The notes under the pieces: generated by a model
Databases searched by the model: none
What the model was told of the DNA's origin: nothing
Seen by the model: only the letters and a program-made list of their open reading frames with translations
Position numbers and translations under genes: made by a program
NCBI RefSeq assembly: GCF_013410035.1
Contig: NZ_JACCBW010000001.1
Coordinates: forward strand, 1,240,001-1,304,000
Origin: Nocardioides cavernae
GTDB taxonomy: Bacteria > Actinomycetota > Actinomycetes > Propionibacteriales > Nocardioidaceae
Direction: 5' to 3'
DNA: 64,000 bases
In this document: positions 24,529-33,878 of the stretch, piece after piece
Layout of the letters: every line of letters begins with the position of its first letter
How positions within the stretch are numbered: position 1 is the first letter of the stretch

Positions 24529-26480
24529 GGTGCCTCCACGAGCTCGTCGGCGGGGCGTACCACGGGGTCGGGCAGCGGCTCACCGGCGTGCCAGCACGCC
24601 ACCCGGCTGCCGTCGGCGGCCTGCTCCAGCGGCGGGTCCTCGGCGCGGCAGCGGGCGGTCGCGAGCGGGCAGCGCGCGGCGTACGCACAGCCCGCGGGCA
24701 CCTCGGCCGGGTCGACGGGGCGGCCGGGGATCGTCGCGAGCGGACGGTCGAGGTCGGTGTCCATGTGGGGCACGGCGGCGACGAGCGCCCGCGTGTAGGG
24801 GTGCTGCGCCCGCGTGGCGAGGCCTGAGGCGGGCAGGTCCTCGACGATCCGCCCGGCGTACATCACGAGCACCCGGTCGCAGACCTCCGCGACGACCGTG
24901 ACGTCGTGGCTGATGAGCAGCAGGGCGACGTCGTCGGCCGCGCGGACGTCGGCGAGGAGCTCGAGCACCTGCTTCTGGACGGTCACGTCGAGCGCCGTGG
25001 TGGGCTCGTCGGCGACGACCAGCGCGGGCGTGCCCATGAGACCCATGCCGATCATCGCGCGCTGACGCATCCCGCCGGAGAACTCGTGGGGGTACTGCCG
25101 GACGCGGCGCCCGGCGTCGGGGATGCGCACCGCGTCGAGGCGGTCGACCGCCCGGGCGAGGGCGTCGGCCCGGCCGAGCCCCTGGTGCTCGGTGGCCACC
25201 TCGGCGAGCTGCCGGCCGATGCGCCGGGTGGGGTTGAAGGAGGTCATCGGGTCCTGGAAGACCATGGCCAGGCTGGTGCCGAGCATCCGACGCTGCGCGG
25301 GCGAGTCCGCCGCGGCGAGGTCGTGGCCGAGGAAGCGGAGCCGCCGGGCGCGCACCGACCCGTCCTCGCCGACGAGCCGGGAGACGGCGAGCGCGGTCAG
25401 GGACTTGCCCGACCCGGACTCGCCCACCACCCCGACCGCCTCGCCGCGCCGGACGTCGAAGCTGACCTCACGCACCGGGCGCACCGTCCCGCCGGCCGTC
25501 ACGAAGGCGACCTCGAGGTCGCGGACCTCGAGCACGACGTCGGCGGCGGCCTCGTCGTCGCCCCCCTCCGACGCCGACGCGACGTCCGCGGCGACCGCCG
25601 TCGACTCGCGACGCACGCGCGGCTGGGGCGTCCCGACCAGCACCGGCACGCCGAAGCCCTTGGCCACCGACTCGCCGAACAGGTTGAACGCGAGCCCCGC
25701 GAGCAGCACGGCGACACCGGGGGCGAGCGCCGCGGCGGGGTTGACGTACAGCGCCCCGATGCCGTCGTAGAGCAGGCGACCCCAGTCGTACGCCGGCGAC
25801 TGCACGCCAAGGCCGAGGAACGACAGGCCGGCGAAGGCGAGGAGGGCGCTGCCGGCACCGATGGTCGCGTTGACGACCAGCGGCTCGGCGATGTTGGGCA
25901 GCACGTGCCGCAGCAGGATCCGCACGCGGCCGACCCCCGCGACCCGGGCGGCGGAGACGTAGTCGCGACCGGCGACCTGCGCGACGAGCGTCTGCGTGAG
26001 CCGGGCGAAGACCGGGGCGCCCGCGAGGCCGACCGCGAGGACGGCACCCGTCGCGCCGACGCCGAAGACGACGGCGAAGAACAGGGCGAGCAGGAGGCCC
26101 GGGAACGCCACCGCGACGTTGACCCCGGCGGCCACCAGGCGACCGGCCCGGCCGCCGAGCAGGTAGGGGGCCGCGCCGAGGAGGATGCCGGCCGAGACGG
26201 CGACGACGATCGCGCAGACGGCCAGCACCATGGAGAGCCGCGTCGCGACGAGCGTGCGCGCCAGGATGTCCCGCCCGAGGTTGTCGGTGCCGGCCCAGTG
26301 CTCGGGCGACGGGCCCGCCAGCACGTCGCCGGTGTCGACGGCGTCCGCGCTGGTGCCCCACAGGACCGGACCGAGCACGGCGAGGGCGGCGACGGCCACG
26401 AGCAGCACCGCGGCGGTCAGCCCGACCGGGGTGAGCAGCACCGCCCGCCAGCGACGGGCGCGGGTGTCGTCACGAGCCAT
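24525..26480 (-). CDS. Peptide ABC transporter: fused DppC permease and DppD ATPase (651 aa)
   Basis: Residues 1-290 are an OppC/DppC permease with about six membrane segments, N-terminal WAGTDNLGRDILAR motif and an EAA-type loop (AARVAGVGRVRILLRHVLPN). After an acidic linker (about 295-315) residues 320-651 are an ATPase: Walker A GESGSGKS, signature FSGGMRQRAMI, Walker B LVVADEPTTALD, and the oligopeptide C-terminal region with Cys residues (AGCAYAARCPLATARC) that in relatives holds an Fe-S cluster. Such permease-ATPase fusions are known in actinobacteria. The gene sits 3 bases after dppB. Confidence 0.92.
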   Translation of the reverse strand: MARDDTRARRWRAVLLTPVGLTAAVLLVAVAALAVLGPVLWGTSADAVDTGDVLAGPSPEHWAGTDNLGRDILARTLVATRLSMVLAVCAIVVAVSAGILLGAAPYLLGGRAGRLVAAGVNVAVAFPGLLLALFFAVVFGVGATGAVLAVGLAGAPVFARLTQTLVAQVAGRDYVSAARVAGVGRVRILLRHVLPNIAEPLVVNATIGAGSALLAFAGLSFLGLGVQSPAYDWGRLLYDGIGALYVNPAAALAPGVAVLLAGLAFNLFGESVAKGFGVPVLVGTPQPRVRRESTAVAADVASASEGGDDEAAADVVLEVRDLEVAFVTAGGTVRPVREVSFDVRRGEAVGVVGESGSGKSLTALAVSRLVGEDGSVRARRLRFLGHDLAAADSPAQRRMLGTSLAMVFQDPMTSFNPTRRIGRQLAEVATEHQGLGRADALARAVDRLDAVRIPDAGRRVRQYPHEFSGGMRQRAMIGMGLMGTPALVVADEPTTALDVTVQKQVLELLADVRAADDVALLLISHDVTVVAEVCDRVLVMYAGRIVEDLPASGLATRAQHPYTRALVAAVPHMDTDLDRPLATIPGRPVDPAEVPAGCAYAARCPLATARCRAEDPPLEQAADGSRVACWHAGEPLPDPVVRPADELVEAP

Positions 26481-26483
26481 GCG

Positions 26484-27497
26484 TCAGCCCTCCCGGATCA
26501 TCGAGCGGGGGTCGAGCAGGGCCAGCGCCACGTCGACGGCCGTGTTCACCAGGAGCACGCCGAGGCCGTAGACCAGGACGATCGCCTGCACGACGGGGTA
26601 GTCCTTGCTGAGGATCGAGCTCACGATGGTGCTGCCGAGCCCGGGCCAGGCGAAGACGTTCTCGACCAGGACGGTGCCGGCCACCATCGAGCCCAGCAGC
26701 AGCCCGCCGAGCGTCAGCGCCGACGTCAGCGCGTTGGGGAGCGCGTGGCGCAGGTGGATGCGGCGGGCGCGCAGCCGCTTGGCGCGCGCGGTGCGAATGT
26801 AGTCGGCCTCAAGCACGCTCACCATCTCGACGCGGACGATCCGGGCGAGGATCGCGGCGGGCCCGACCGCCAGCGACAGCACGGGCAGGACGTACGCCTC
26901 GGGCGAGGCGTTGCCCGCGACCGGCAGCCAGCCGAGCTCGACGCCGAAGACGTAGACCAGCGCGACGCCGATGAGGAAGTCCGGGATCGTGGCGACCACG
27001 ATGCTGCTGGTCGTGAACACCAGCTCGGTGCGACGGCCGTGGCCGCGCCGGGTGAGCACGCCGAGCAGGGTGCCGAGCGGCACCGCCACCGCGACGGAGG
27101 CCAGGAAGGCGAGCACGGCCAGCGCGAGCGTCGCGGGCAGGCGCTGCCCGACCACGTCGACCACCGGCAGCTGCGAGAGCAGCGACGTCCCGAGGTCCCC
27201 GGTGACCAGGCCCTGGAGGTAGTGCAGGTACTGCACGGGCAGCGGGTCGTCGAGCCCGAGCGCGGCGCGTCGTGCCTCGACGAGCGCGGCGGGCGCCGTG
27301 GGGCCGAGCGCGCCGCGGACCGGGTCGCCGGGGATGAGGTGGATCATCGCGAAGGACGCGGTGACCAGCACCCACACCGACACCAGCAGGCGGACCGCGC
27401 GCCGGGCGGTGAAGCGCACCCACGGCTGCTCCCACCAGCTCGGCGGGGCCGCGCTCGCCGCCGCGTCGGCGAGCACCCGGGTCGGTGTCGTGGTCAC
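26484..27497 (-). CDS. Peptide ABC transporter permease, DppB/OppB type (337 aa)
   Basis: Six predicted membrane segments, N-terminal FAMIHLIPGDPVRGALG (family hallmark FxxxHLxPGDP), and the EAA loop RTARAKRLRARRIHLRHALPNAL. An N-terminal extension of about 25 residues precedes the first membrane segment. GTG at 27497 begins four bases after the binding-protein stop, so the genes are translated as one operon. It forms the translocation path with the DppC half of the next gene. Substrate range (di-, oligo- or murein peptides) is not visible from the permease. Confidence 0.92.
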   Translation of the reverse strand: MTTTPTRVLADAAASAAPPSWWEQPWVRFTARRAVRLLVSVWVLVTASFAMIHLIPGDPVRGALGPTAPAALVEARRAALGLDDPLPVQYLHYLQGLVTGDLGTSLLSQLPVVDVVGQRLPATLALAVLAFLASVAVAVPLGTLLGVLTRRGHGRRTELVFTTSSIVVATIPDFLIGVALVYVFGVELGWLPVAGNASPEAYVLPVLSLAVGPAAILARIVRVEMVSVLEADYIRTARAKRLRARRIHLRHALPNALTSALTLGGLLLGSMVAGTVLVENVFAWPGLGSTIVSSILSKDYPVVQAIVLVYGLGVLLVNTAVDVALALLDPRSMIREG

Positions 27498-27501
27498 CGG
27501 T

Positions 27502-29121
27502 CTACTCGGCCAGCATCCGGATCGAGAGCGGCTGCAGCTGGCCCGGCACCGCGAACTCGGCGCCGGCGCCGAACGTACGCGCCTGCGTCTCGGCGAAGGG
27601 CACGATGTCGGCGTTCGCGATCAGGCTCGACTCCGCCGCGAGCCAGGTGTCGCAGCCCTCGGTGCCGTTCAGCTGCGACGCCTCCTCCACCGCGGCGACG
27701 TAGTCGTCGTTCTCGATCGCGGAGAAGTTGGTGCCGTCGGGTGCCGCCGGCCCGGAGAGGAACGGCACGAGCTGGTCGGGGCTGCTGACGTTGAGCGAGA
27801 CCCAGGCGACGTCCCAGTCGCCCGCGCCGAAGATGGTGCCGGTCAGGGTCGTCTCGTTCTGCGCCTTGGCGGTGGCGTCGACGCCGATCTCCTTCCACTG
27901 CTGCACGGCCAGCTCGGCACCGGCGTCGCCGCTGCTGCCGAGGTTGTTCTGGTAGAGGAAGGTGATGGCGAGCGGCTGCCCGTCCTTGGTGCGTACGCCG
28001 TCGCTGCCCTCGGTCCAGCCCGCCTCGTCGAGCAGCGCGGCGGCCGCCTCGGGGTCGTGCTCGGGCAGCGAGCCCGAGACCGAGTCGCCCGGGCAGGCGA
28101 CGGGCTCGTTGGCCGCGAGCACCGACGGCATCGCGCCCTCTCCCGAGGTGACCACGCCCTGCAGCTCGGCGAGGTCGAGCGCCTGGGTCAGCGCCATGCG
28201 CACGTCGGGGTCGCTCGTCGCGCGGCCGTCGGCGTGGTTGTACCACTGCTCGCCGGCGATGGCCGGGGAGTCGGCGCTGAACAGGCCGGACGTGTCCAGC
28301 CGCTGCGCGTCGGGGCCGCTGACCGTGGCCGCGTTGAGGCCGCGGGAGAGCAGCAGGTTGGCCGCGGTGGACTCGTTCTCTACGACCTGCACCACGACGG
28401 TGGCCGGCAGGCCCTCCTCCGCGGTGGTCGCGCCGTCGGGTCCCCACGTGTAGCCCTCGCGCAGCGTGTAGGTGTAGTGGTCGCCCGGCGCCGCCTCGGT
28501 CAGCTCGTACGGCCCCGTGCCGGCCGTGGCCTGGCGCAGCGAGGACCGGTCGTCGTTGCCGGCGGGGCACACGATCGGCAGGTTCGCGAGGCCGTTGAGC
28601 ACGAACGGCGCCGGTGACTCGAGCTCGAGGGTGACGGTGCCGGCCCCGTCGTCGCCGCTCGCCTTCGCGCCCACCGGGATGAAGGTGCCGAGGAAGGGAC
28701 TCTGGTTCTCCGGGTCGGTGACGAAGTTCAGGCTGTCGGCGACGGCGCTCGCCGTCAGCTCGGTGCCGTCGGCGCAGGTGATCCCCTCGCCGAGGGTCAG
28801 CGTCACCGTGGTGCCCTGCACGTCCCACTCCGTCGCCAGCTGCGACCCGATCTCGCCGGTCTCGCCGTCCACGCTCACGAGCGGGTCGTAGGCGAACTGG
28901 GTGACGGTGAACAGCGAGGTGCCCGCTCCCATCAGGGGGTCGAGGTTCCCGGGGTCGGACGACATGCCGAGGGTGAACGTCGCGCCGTCGACGTAGCCCG
29001 CGTCGCCGCCTGCCCCTCCGCCGCCCGAGCCACCCCCGCTGCCCCCGCAGGCGCTGAGGAGGACGGCGAGGGACACGGCCGCCGGCGCGGCGAGCAGGTA
29101 GGGGCGGGGGGTCTGCTTCAT
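27502..29121 (-). CDS. Peptide ABC transporter substrate-binding lipoprotein, DppA/OppA type (539 aa)
   Basis: Signal peptide with lipobox LLSAC; lipidated Cys25 follows a hydrophobic core, then a Gly/Ser linker (GGSGGGSGGGG). The mature part is an SBP family 5 protein: TFTLGMSSDPGNLDPLMGAG at the start, later EGITCADGTELTASAVADSL and LALTQALDLAEL. It captures peptides outside the membrane for the DppBCDF transporter that follows. ATG 29121 is preceded by GAGGAACGAG; an in-frame TTG 27 bases upstream is less likely. Length is usual for the family. Confidence 0.93.
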   Translation of the reverse strand: MKQTPRPYLLAAPAAVSLAVLLSACGGSGGGSGGGGAGGDAGYVDGATFTLGMSSDPGNLDPLMGAGTSLFTVTQFAYDPLVSVDGETGEIGSQLATEWDVQGTTVTLTLGEGITCADGTELTASAVADSLNFVTDPENQSPFLGTFIPVGAKASGDDGAGTVTLELESPAPFVLNGLANLPIVCPAGNDDRSSLRQATAGTGPYELTEAAPGDHYTYTLREGYTWGPDGATTAEEGLPATVVVQVVENESTAANLLLSRGLNAATVSGPDAQRLDTSGLFSADSPAIAGEQWYNHADGRATSDPDVRMALTQALDLAELQGVVTSGEGAMPSVLAANEPVACPGDSVSGSLPEHDPEAAAALLDEAGWTEGSDGVRTKDGQPLAITFLYQNNLGSSGDAGAELAVQQWKEIGVDATAKAQNETTLTGTIFGAGDWDVAWVSLNVSSPDQLVPFLSGPAAPDGTNFSAIENDDYVAAVEEASQLNGTEGCDTWLAAESSLIANADIVPFAETQARTFGAGAEFAVPGQLQPLSIRMLAE

Positions 29122-29166
29122 GGCGGTCTCGTTCCTCGGGAGGATCAACGGGGGCGGGCGAGCGGG

Positions 29167-30555
29167 TCAGGCGCCGGCGCGGCGCACCGCGCGGCCGAGG
29201 TGCAGGTAGAGGGCGCGGCCCTCGCCGTCGTCGCCGACGAAGGCGTGGGGCATGAACATGCCGCGGTCGGCCTCGAGCGGGATGAGCATGTCGTCGCGGT
29301 AGGCCACGAGCTCGGTGCGCTCGTGCTGCCCGCCCATCTCGATGAGCAGGCCCTTGGGCACCTGCTCGATCCAGACCCGGCCGTCGTCGTCCTGGCTGAC
29401 CGTCAGGTCGTAGAGCTCGGTGGAGTACGTCCCGAGGAAGCGGGCGGCGTCCACCGGTCCCGGCTCGGACGGCGGGTGGGGCAGCTCGGGCAGGGCCATG
29501 TCCGCGAGCTCGCGCAGCACGTGGCCCACGACCTCGTGGTAGAGCGCGAAGACGTCGCCGCCGTTGGTGAGCAGCGCGACCGCGGTGCCGGTCGCGGGCA
29601 CCATGCGCAGGAAGGCGCCCTGGCCGATGGTGTTGCCGTCGTGGCCGACGATCTCGCCGTCGGGGGTGTCGAAGCGCTCGAAGCCGAGCCCCCACGACGT
29701 GCCCATCAGCCCGAGCTCCGGCAGGTCGACCTGCCGTGCCTGCATGCGGGCGGGCGTGCCGGACGCGAGGACCTGGGTGCCGTCGGCGCTGCGCCCGTCC
29801 GAGAGGTGCATCCGGGCGAACTCGACGAGGTCGCGAGCCCGCATCGACAGCAGCGTGCCGGCCGGTGTGTTGGAGCGGGCCATCGACCAGAAGGGGGCCG
29901 GCTGGAGCCCCTCCTCGGGCGAGGCCTCCACGTGCCCCATCGCCACGCGGTGCATGATCGCCTCGTAGACGTCCACTGCCGTGTGCGTCAGGCCGAGCGG
30001 CTCGACGAGGTGCTCGCGCAGGGCCTGGTCGTACGTCGTGCCGCGGACGACCTCGACGAGGCGACCGAGCAGGCAGTAGCCGGCGTTGTTGTAGGAGAAC
30101 TGCTCGCCGGGCGGGAACAGCTGCGGCACGTCGGCCAGCGTGGCGACGTACTTCTCGATGCAGTCGTCGCCGACACCGGTGTCGGTGAAGATGTCGCCCT
30201 CGAAGCCGGCGGTGTGGTTGAGGAGCTGCCGCACGGTGATCCGCGCCGCGGCGTCCTCGTCGGCGACGACGAAGTCGGGCACGTAGGTGCGCACCGGCTC
30301 CTCGAGGTCGACGAGCCCCTCGTCGACGAGCTGCATGACCAGGCTGCTCGTCCAGAGCTTGGTGATCGAGCCGATCTGGTAGATCGAGTCGGCGGTCGAG
30401 GTGACGCCGGTCCCGAGGTGCAGCACGCCCGCGGCGCCGTCGACCACCTCGCCCTCGTGCAGGACGGCCCACGCGGCGGAGGGCACGCCGTACGTCTCCA
30501 GGAGCTCCGGCAACCGGGACTCGATCCACTCACCGACGTGCTGCAGATCACTCAT
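29167..30555 (-). CDS. Serine hydrolase, class C beta-lactamase/DD-peptidase fold (462 aa)
   Basis: Catalytic motifs S-x-x-K (SITK, near residue 65), Y-x-N (SYNNAG, near 151) and a late H-x-G (HDGNTIGQ, near 302) are in order, followed by a C-terminal beta domain. Relatives include D-aminopeptidases, esterases and PBP4*-like enzymes; few are true beta-lactamases. No signal peptide is visible, so it is probably cytosolic. It is closely similar to the C-terminal half of the S9 fusion protein (shared FTDTG-GDDC and FLGRY/FLGTY patterns). It heads the peptide operon. A TAGCGT -10 hexamer six bases before ATG 30555 predicts a leaderless operon transcript. Confidence 0.87.
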   Translation of the reverse strand: MSDLQHVGEWIESRLPELLETYGVPSAAWAVLHEGEVVDGAAGVLHLGTGVTSTADSIYQIGSITKLWTSSLVMQLVDEGLVDLEEPVRTYVPDFVVADEDAAARITVRQLLNHTAGFEGDIFTDTGVGDDCIEKYVATLADVPQLFPPGEQFSYNNAGYCLLGRLVEVVRGTTYDQALREHLVEPLGLTHTAVDVYEAIMHRVAMGHVEASPEEGLQPAPFWSMARSNTPAGTLLSMRARDLVEFARMHLSDGRSADGTQVLASGTPARMQARQVDLPELGLMGTSWGLGFERFDTPDGEIVGHDGNTIGQGAFLRMVPATGTAVALLTNGGDVFALYHEVVGHVLRELADMALPELPHPPSEPGPVDAARFLGTYSTELYDLTVSQDDDGRVWIEQVPKGLLIEMGGQHERTELVAYRDDMLIPLEADRGMFMPHAFVGDDGEGRALYLHLGRAVRRAGA

Positions 30556-30663
30556 GCGGCCACGCTAGGAAGGCAGCCACCCCTCCGGGTTCGTCGATCC
30601 CGACAAGGTGGCGCGACGGTCTTGGTCGATCGCACGAGGACGAGCGGGCCGCGCGTGGCCGGC

Positions 30664-31520
30664 TCAGCGGACGGAGCGGCGGAACCGGAGCAGCGCGAGG
30701 GCGACGCAGAGCGAGGTGAGCAGGATCGGCAACCCCGCGGCCAGGGCCGAAGCGTGTTCGACGACCCACGAGGTGGGGGTCGCCGTGGGGTTGCCGAACA
30801 GCTCTCTCGTCGAGGTCACCGTGATGGACAGTGGGTTCCACGCCGCGATGCCGGAGAGCCACGCCGGCATCAGCGCCGTGGGGACGACCGTGTCCGCCAC
30901 GAGTGCCAGCGGGAAGACCAGCGCGAAGTACTTCATGGCCGCCTCCGGTCCGCTGACGAGGAGTCCGAGGAGGATGCCCACCGACGAGAACATCAGGCGC
31001 AGCAGCAGGAGCAGCCCGACCGCGCCGGCCACGGCACCGGCGCCGCCGTGCCACTGCCAGCCGACGAGCGATCCGAGCCCCATCAGGAGGCCGAGCTCGA
31101 CGACCGCGGTGAGCACGTCGGCGAGCACCCGTCCGGCCAGGACCGCGACGGGCGCCATCGGCAGGGTCTGCATGCGGTCCAGCACGCCACCGCGGACGTC
31201 GGAGGCCACCGCGATCGTGGTGGTGCCGATGCCGAACGCCATCGTCAGCGCGAAGAGTCCCGGCAGGAGGAACTCGCGGTAGTCCGCGCTGGGCACGCCC
31301 ATCGCGATGCCGAGCGCGTCGCCGAAGACGAACCCGAACATGACGACCGCCATGACGGGGACCAGGAGGGTGCCGAGCAGCTCGTCGGGACGGCGTACGA
31401 GTCGCAGCAGGTGGCGTCGCGCGACGACCCAGGTGTCGGCCACCACCCACCGGGCGCGCTCGAGCGGCCGGTCGCGGTGCGGCTGGGGGGTGGTGGTCGT
31501 CGCCGTGGTGATCGCCGTGG

Positions 31521-31524
<4 letters not shown>
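30664..31524 (-). CDS. ABC-2 exporter permease, DrrB-like (286 aa)
   Basis: Six membrane segments with the ABC-2 pattern: [22 protein letters not shown], then [22 protein letters not shown] and [17 protein letters not shown], as in daunorubicin-resistance DrrB permeases. It works with the ATPase encoded just upstream (ATGA overlap at 31521-31524) to export a lipid-like or drug-like compound. The N-terminus is a low-complexity Thr run ([10 protein letters not shown]). The 108 bases downstream (30556-30663) separate it from the peptide operon promoter and hold no gene. Confidence 0.9.
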
Positions 31525-32272
<748 letters not shown>

Positions 32273-32276
<4 letters not shown>

Positions 32277-33115
32277 GCCGCCACCTCCGTCGCCACCAGC
32301 GCGCGGCGGGTGCGGAGGTCGGTGGCGACGGGCGCGCCACCGGCGGGGGTCACGGCGTCATACCGGCCGACGGCGATGCGGGCGACGTTGAGCAGGGACT
32401 CGCTGCCGGGCTCGTAGTAGGCGCAGTGTCCGGTGACGTCGCCGGTCCCGATGCGGGTGGCGCCGATCTCGGGGTGCAGCGGCGAGCGACCGAGGCCGAC
32501 GGAGCCGAGCCGGACGCGCGGGAAGAAGCGGATCCAGTCCGACCCGGACTGCGCCGCCCACAGCCGGACACCGTCGCCCAGCTCCTCGCGGCGCCACACG
32601 CCCATCCCGGGGCTGCCGAGGGCGACGCAGTCGTCGGCGCGCGCGTCGGCCAGCGCCAGCCCGCAGACCGTGCTGCCGTAGGAGTGCCCGACCAGCTTGA
32701 GGTGGGCCGAGCGCGGGAGGTGGTGAGTCAGCCGCGCCAGGTCGCCGGCGCCGGCGCGGGCCGGGGCGATCCACGCCGCGGCCCCGAGGCCCTCGGGGGC
32801 GTGGTAGCCCACCCAGACGACGACCGCGCACCGCGCACCCGGGGCGAGCGCCTGCATGGTGCGCAGCAGCAGCTCGCCACGGCCGCGGGGCGCGACCGGC
32901 CCCTCGTCGGCGAAGTAGGTGCCGAGGTGGTGGCCGTTGCCGGGCACCAGCACGGCGACGTGGTCGGCGAGGGCGACGTCCCCGAGCGCCTCGACCACCC
33001 GGCGCCCGCCGGGCGGGTCGACGGCGAGCAGCTGGTGGGGACCGGACCGCTGCAGGTCGTACGCGAGCGGGTGCGTGTGCGTGTGCGTGTGCGGGAGGAC
33101 GGTGGATCGGCTCAT
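32273..33115 (-). CDS. Alpha/beta hydrolase, DUF1023-like (280 aa)
   Basis: Core sequence [15 protein letters not shown] (oxyanion region), nucleophile elbow [17 protein letters not shown] (Ser near 149) and [10 protein letters not shown] mark the DUF1023 branch of alpha/beta hydrolases common in actinobacteria; substrate unknown. Near the N-terminus is a His-Thr run (HTHTHTHP) encoded by a tandem hexanucleotide repeat (33070-33093). A TAGCGT hexamer lies seven bases before ATG 33115, so it starts a leaderless transcript that continues into the DrrAB-like genes by overlap. The joint operon suggests it acts on the exported compound or on envelope lipids. Confidence 0.8.
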
Positions 33116-33174
33116 GGCGGTGACGCTAGGAACGAGCCGTCGTGCACCGCGTCACTCCCGGGAGCCAGATCCGG

Positions 33175-33194
33175 CCCCCTACCGGGGTAGGGGG
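33175..33194 (-). terminator. Hairpin between response regulator and hydrolase
   Basis: 8-bp stem CCCCCTAC (33175-33182) with GTAGGGGG (33187-33194), CGGG loop, ten bases beyond the response-regulator stop on the minus strand. It separates the two-component transcript from the hydrolase-ABC operon, which has its own promoter. Confidence 0.65.
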
Positions 33195-33203
33195 TCGGGG
33201 CCC

Positions 33204-33878
33204 TCACTCACCCGGGCTCACCAGCCCGGACTCGTATGCGAACACCACCGCCTGCGCCCGGTCGCGCAGGTCGAGCTTGGTGAAGAGCCGGCTGACGTGG
33301 GTCTTGACGGTCTGCTCAGCGACGAACAGTTGCTCGGCGATCTCGGCGTTGGAGCTGCCGCGCGCGACCAGGGTCAGCACCTCGGTCTCCCGCTCGGTGA
33401 GGCCGTTGAGGCGCAGACCGGCGCGCCCGCCCCCGCCGGGTCGCTGGCGGGCGAAGTCGGCGATCAGCCGACGCGTCACCGTGGGCGCGAGCAGCGCCTC
33501 GCCGGCGGCGACGACGCGCACCCCGGCGATGAGGTCGGCCGGCGGCGAGTCCTTGAGCAGGAACCCGCTCGCCCCGGCCCGCAGCGCCTCGTAGACGTAG
33601 TCGTCGATGTCGAAGGTGGTGAGCATCAGCACCCGCGGCCGGTGCTCGACGCCGGGAGGTGGCGAGAGGAGCTGCCGGGTCGCCTCGAGGCCGTCCATCT
33701 CGGGCATCCGGACGTCCATGAGGACCACGTCGGGCCTCGTGCGGCGGCTGAGGCGTACGCCCTCCGCCCCGTCCGGCGCCTCGCCGACCACCTCGATGTC
33801 GTCCTGCGCGGCCAGGAGCGCGGCGAACCCGGCCCGCACCATGGACTGGTCGTCGACGACGAGCACGCGGATGCTCAC
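33204..33878 (-). CDS. NarL/LuxR-family response regulator (224 aa)
   Basis: Receiver domain: acidic pair VVDDQSMVR, phospho-acceptor Asp in VVLMDVRMPEMDG (near 56), switch Thr in MLTTFD, and Lys in FLLKDSPP. C-terminal LuxR helix-turn-helix: LTERETEVLTLVARGSSNAEIAEQLFVAEQTVKTHVSRLFTKL (160-205). GTG 33878 overlaps the histidine-kinase stop by four bases, so they are a cognate pair. The hydrolase-DrrAB operon immediately downstream is the natural target. Confidence 0.94.
   Translation of the reverse strand: MSIRVLVVDDQSMVRAGFAALLAAQDDIEVVGEAPDGAEGVRLSRRTRPDVVLMDVRMPEMDGLEATRQLLSPPPGVEHRPRVLMLTTFDIDDYVYEALRAGASGFLLKDSPPADLIAGVRVVAAGEALLAPTVTRRLIADFARQRPGGGGRAGLRLNGLTERETEVLTLVARGSSNAEIAEQLFVAEQTVKTHVSRLFTKLDLRDRAQAVVFAYESGLVSPGE

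Noticed and set aside
24906-27788. A plus-strand frame of 960 codons opposite the Dpp permease genes
   Set aside because: Charged low-complexity translation (His, Asp, Arg, Gln) with no family match; real transporter motifs are on the minus strand.
29167-30555. Beta-lactam resistance gene
   Set aside because: The SxxK/YxN motifs are shared by many esterases and D-peptidases; context is a peptide catabolic operon and there is no signal peptide, so a resistance call is not supported.
33070-33093. Phase-variable contingency locus
   Set aside because: The repeat unit is six bases, so slippage cannot switch the frame; at most it alters length.
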